Shown piece after piece: positions 13,774 through 13,948 of a stretch of 13,948 nucleotides of DNA. The position numbers and the translations under genes are program-made. Within the stretch, counting starts at the first letter, position 1. Each line of letters opens with the position of its first letter. Where the stretch lies: assembly GCA_038237645.1 (NCBI GenBank), contig JBBRYN010000081.1, positions 1-13,948 on the forward strand, read 5' to 3'. A model generated the notes under the pieces. It was not told the origin of the DNA. It did no database searches and saw only the letters and a list, made by a program, of their open reading frames with translations. The stretch comes from QHCA01 sp038237645 (lineage in GTDB: Bacteria > Actinomycetota > Actinomycetes > Mycobacteriales > QHCA01).

Positions 13774-13948
13774 CAGCACAGCCGAGTGAGCATCGAGCGC
13801 CAGCGAGGAGCGGAGCGAGGTGACAGCACAGCCGAGTGAGCATCGAGCGCCAGCGAGGAGCGGAGCGAGGTGACAGCACAGCCGAGTGAGCATCGAGCGC
13901 CAGCGAGGAGCGGAGCGAGGTGACAGCACAGCCGAGTGAGCATCGAGC
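13774..13948. repeat. Perfect 50-bp tandem repeat running off the window
   Basis: Identical 50-bp units start at 13775, 13825, 13875 and 13925, the last cut by the window end, giving 3.5 copies with no mismatch. The unit on the plus strand is purine-rich and built from small GAGC/GAGCG words. It has no spacers, so it is not CRISPR. Because 50 is not a multiple of 3, frames change at each unit. Each unit also contains a short frame from GTG to TGA of 17 codons (for example 13786-13839) whose stop overlaps the next GTG as GTGA. I consider this chance unless conservation says otherwise. The total copy number is unknown. Confidence 0.93.

Noticed and set aside
13774..13948. CRISPR array
   Set aside because: The 50-bp units are head-to-tail copies with no unique spacers, and there is no cas gene in the window.

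Overview
The window is high-GC DNA with strongly GC-biased third codon positions. Its gene set is typical of a filamentous or soil actinobacterium: DUF664/DinB proteins, a SigE-family sigma factor, an F420/PPOX-type oxidoreductase, DUF3052, and several apparently leaderless genes with TAnnnT boxes 6-7 nt before the start codon. Micromonosporales or a related order is plausible, but the sequence does not prove it.

Layout. 1-444 has no supported gene. A DUF664/DinB-like protein (445-984, +) faces a broken integral membrane protein gene on the minus strand (2079-1075; frame changes and stops near 1540-1620). 2080-3007 is poorly coding and looks like decayed minus-strand gene remnants. A second DUF664/DinB-like protein (3008-3628, +) is followed by a pentapeptide-repeat protein (3699-4376, +) and a MASE4-GGDEF diguanylate cyclase (4404-5760, +) whose frame is broken twice. 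A minus-strand block follows: a SigE-family sigma factor (8429-7902), an overlapping membrane-anchored putative regulator (7905-6907), and then a DCC-type thiol-disulfide domain joined to a fulvocin C-like Cys-rich bacteriocin domain (6771-5786, one frameshift). A peptidase S51 family protein (9516-8779, -) diverges from a rightward run: GNAT acetyltransferase, PPOX/F420-type oxidoreductase, a conserved-TM-helix mechanosensitive-channel-like protein, DUF3052, and a PYROXD2-like FAD oxidoreductase (13706). The window ends inside a perfect 50-bp tandem repeat.

The most interesting locus is 5786-8429. A sigma factor and its coupled membrane partner sit directly upstream of a gene whose C-terminal 43 residues carry eight cysteines in nearly the spacing of the myxobacterial bacteriocin fulvocin C. 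The same reading unit begins with a CxxC thiol-redox domain, so the enzyme that could handle the disulfides is encoded with the peptide. A GGAACT-N16-CGTT sequence, the classic ECF promoter form, lies in the only gap before it.

Three of the frame breaks (two in the cyclase, one in the bacteriocin gene) each look like the loss of a single base. Sequencing or assembly error and real gene decay both fit. The raw sequence cannot decide between them.
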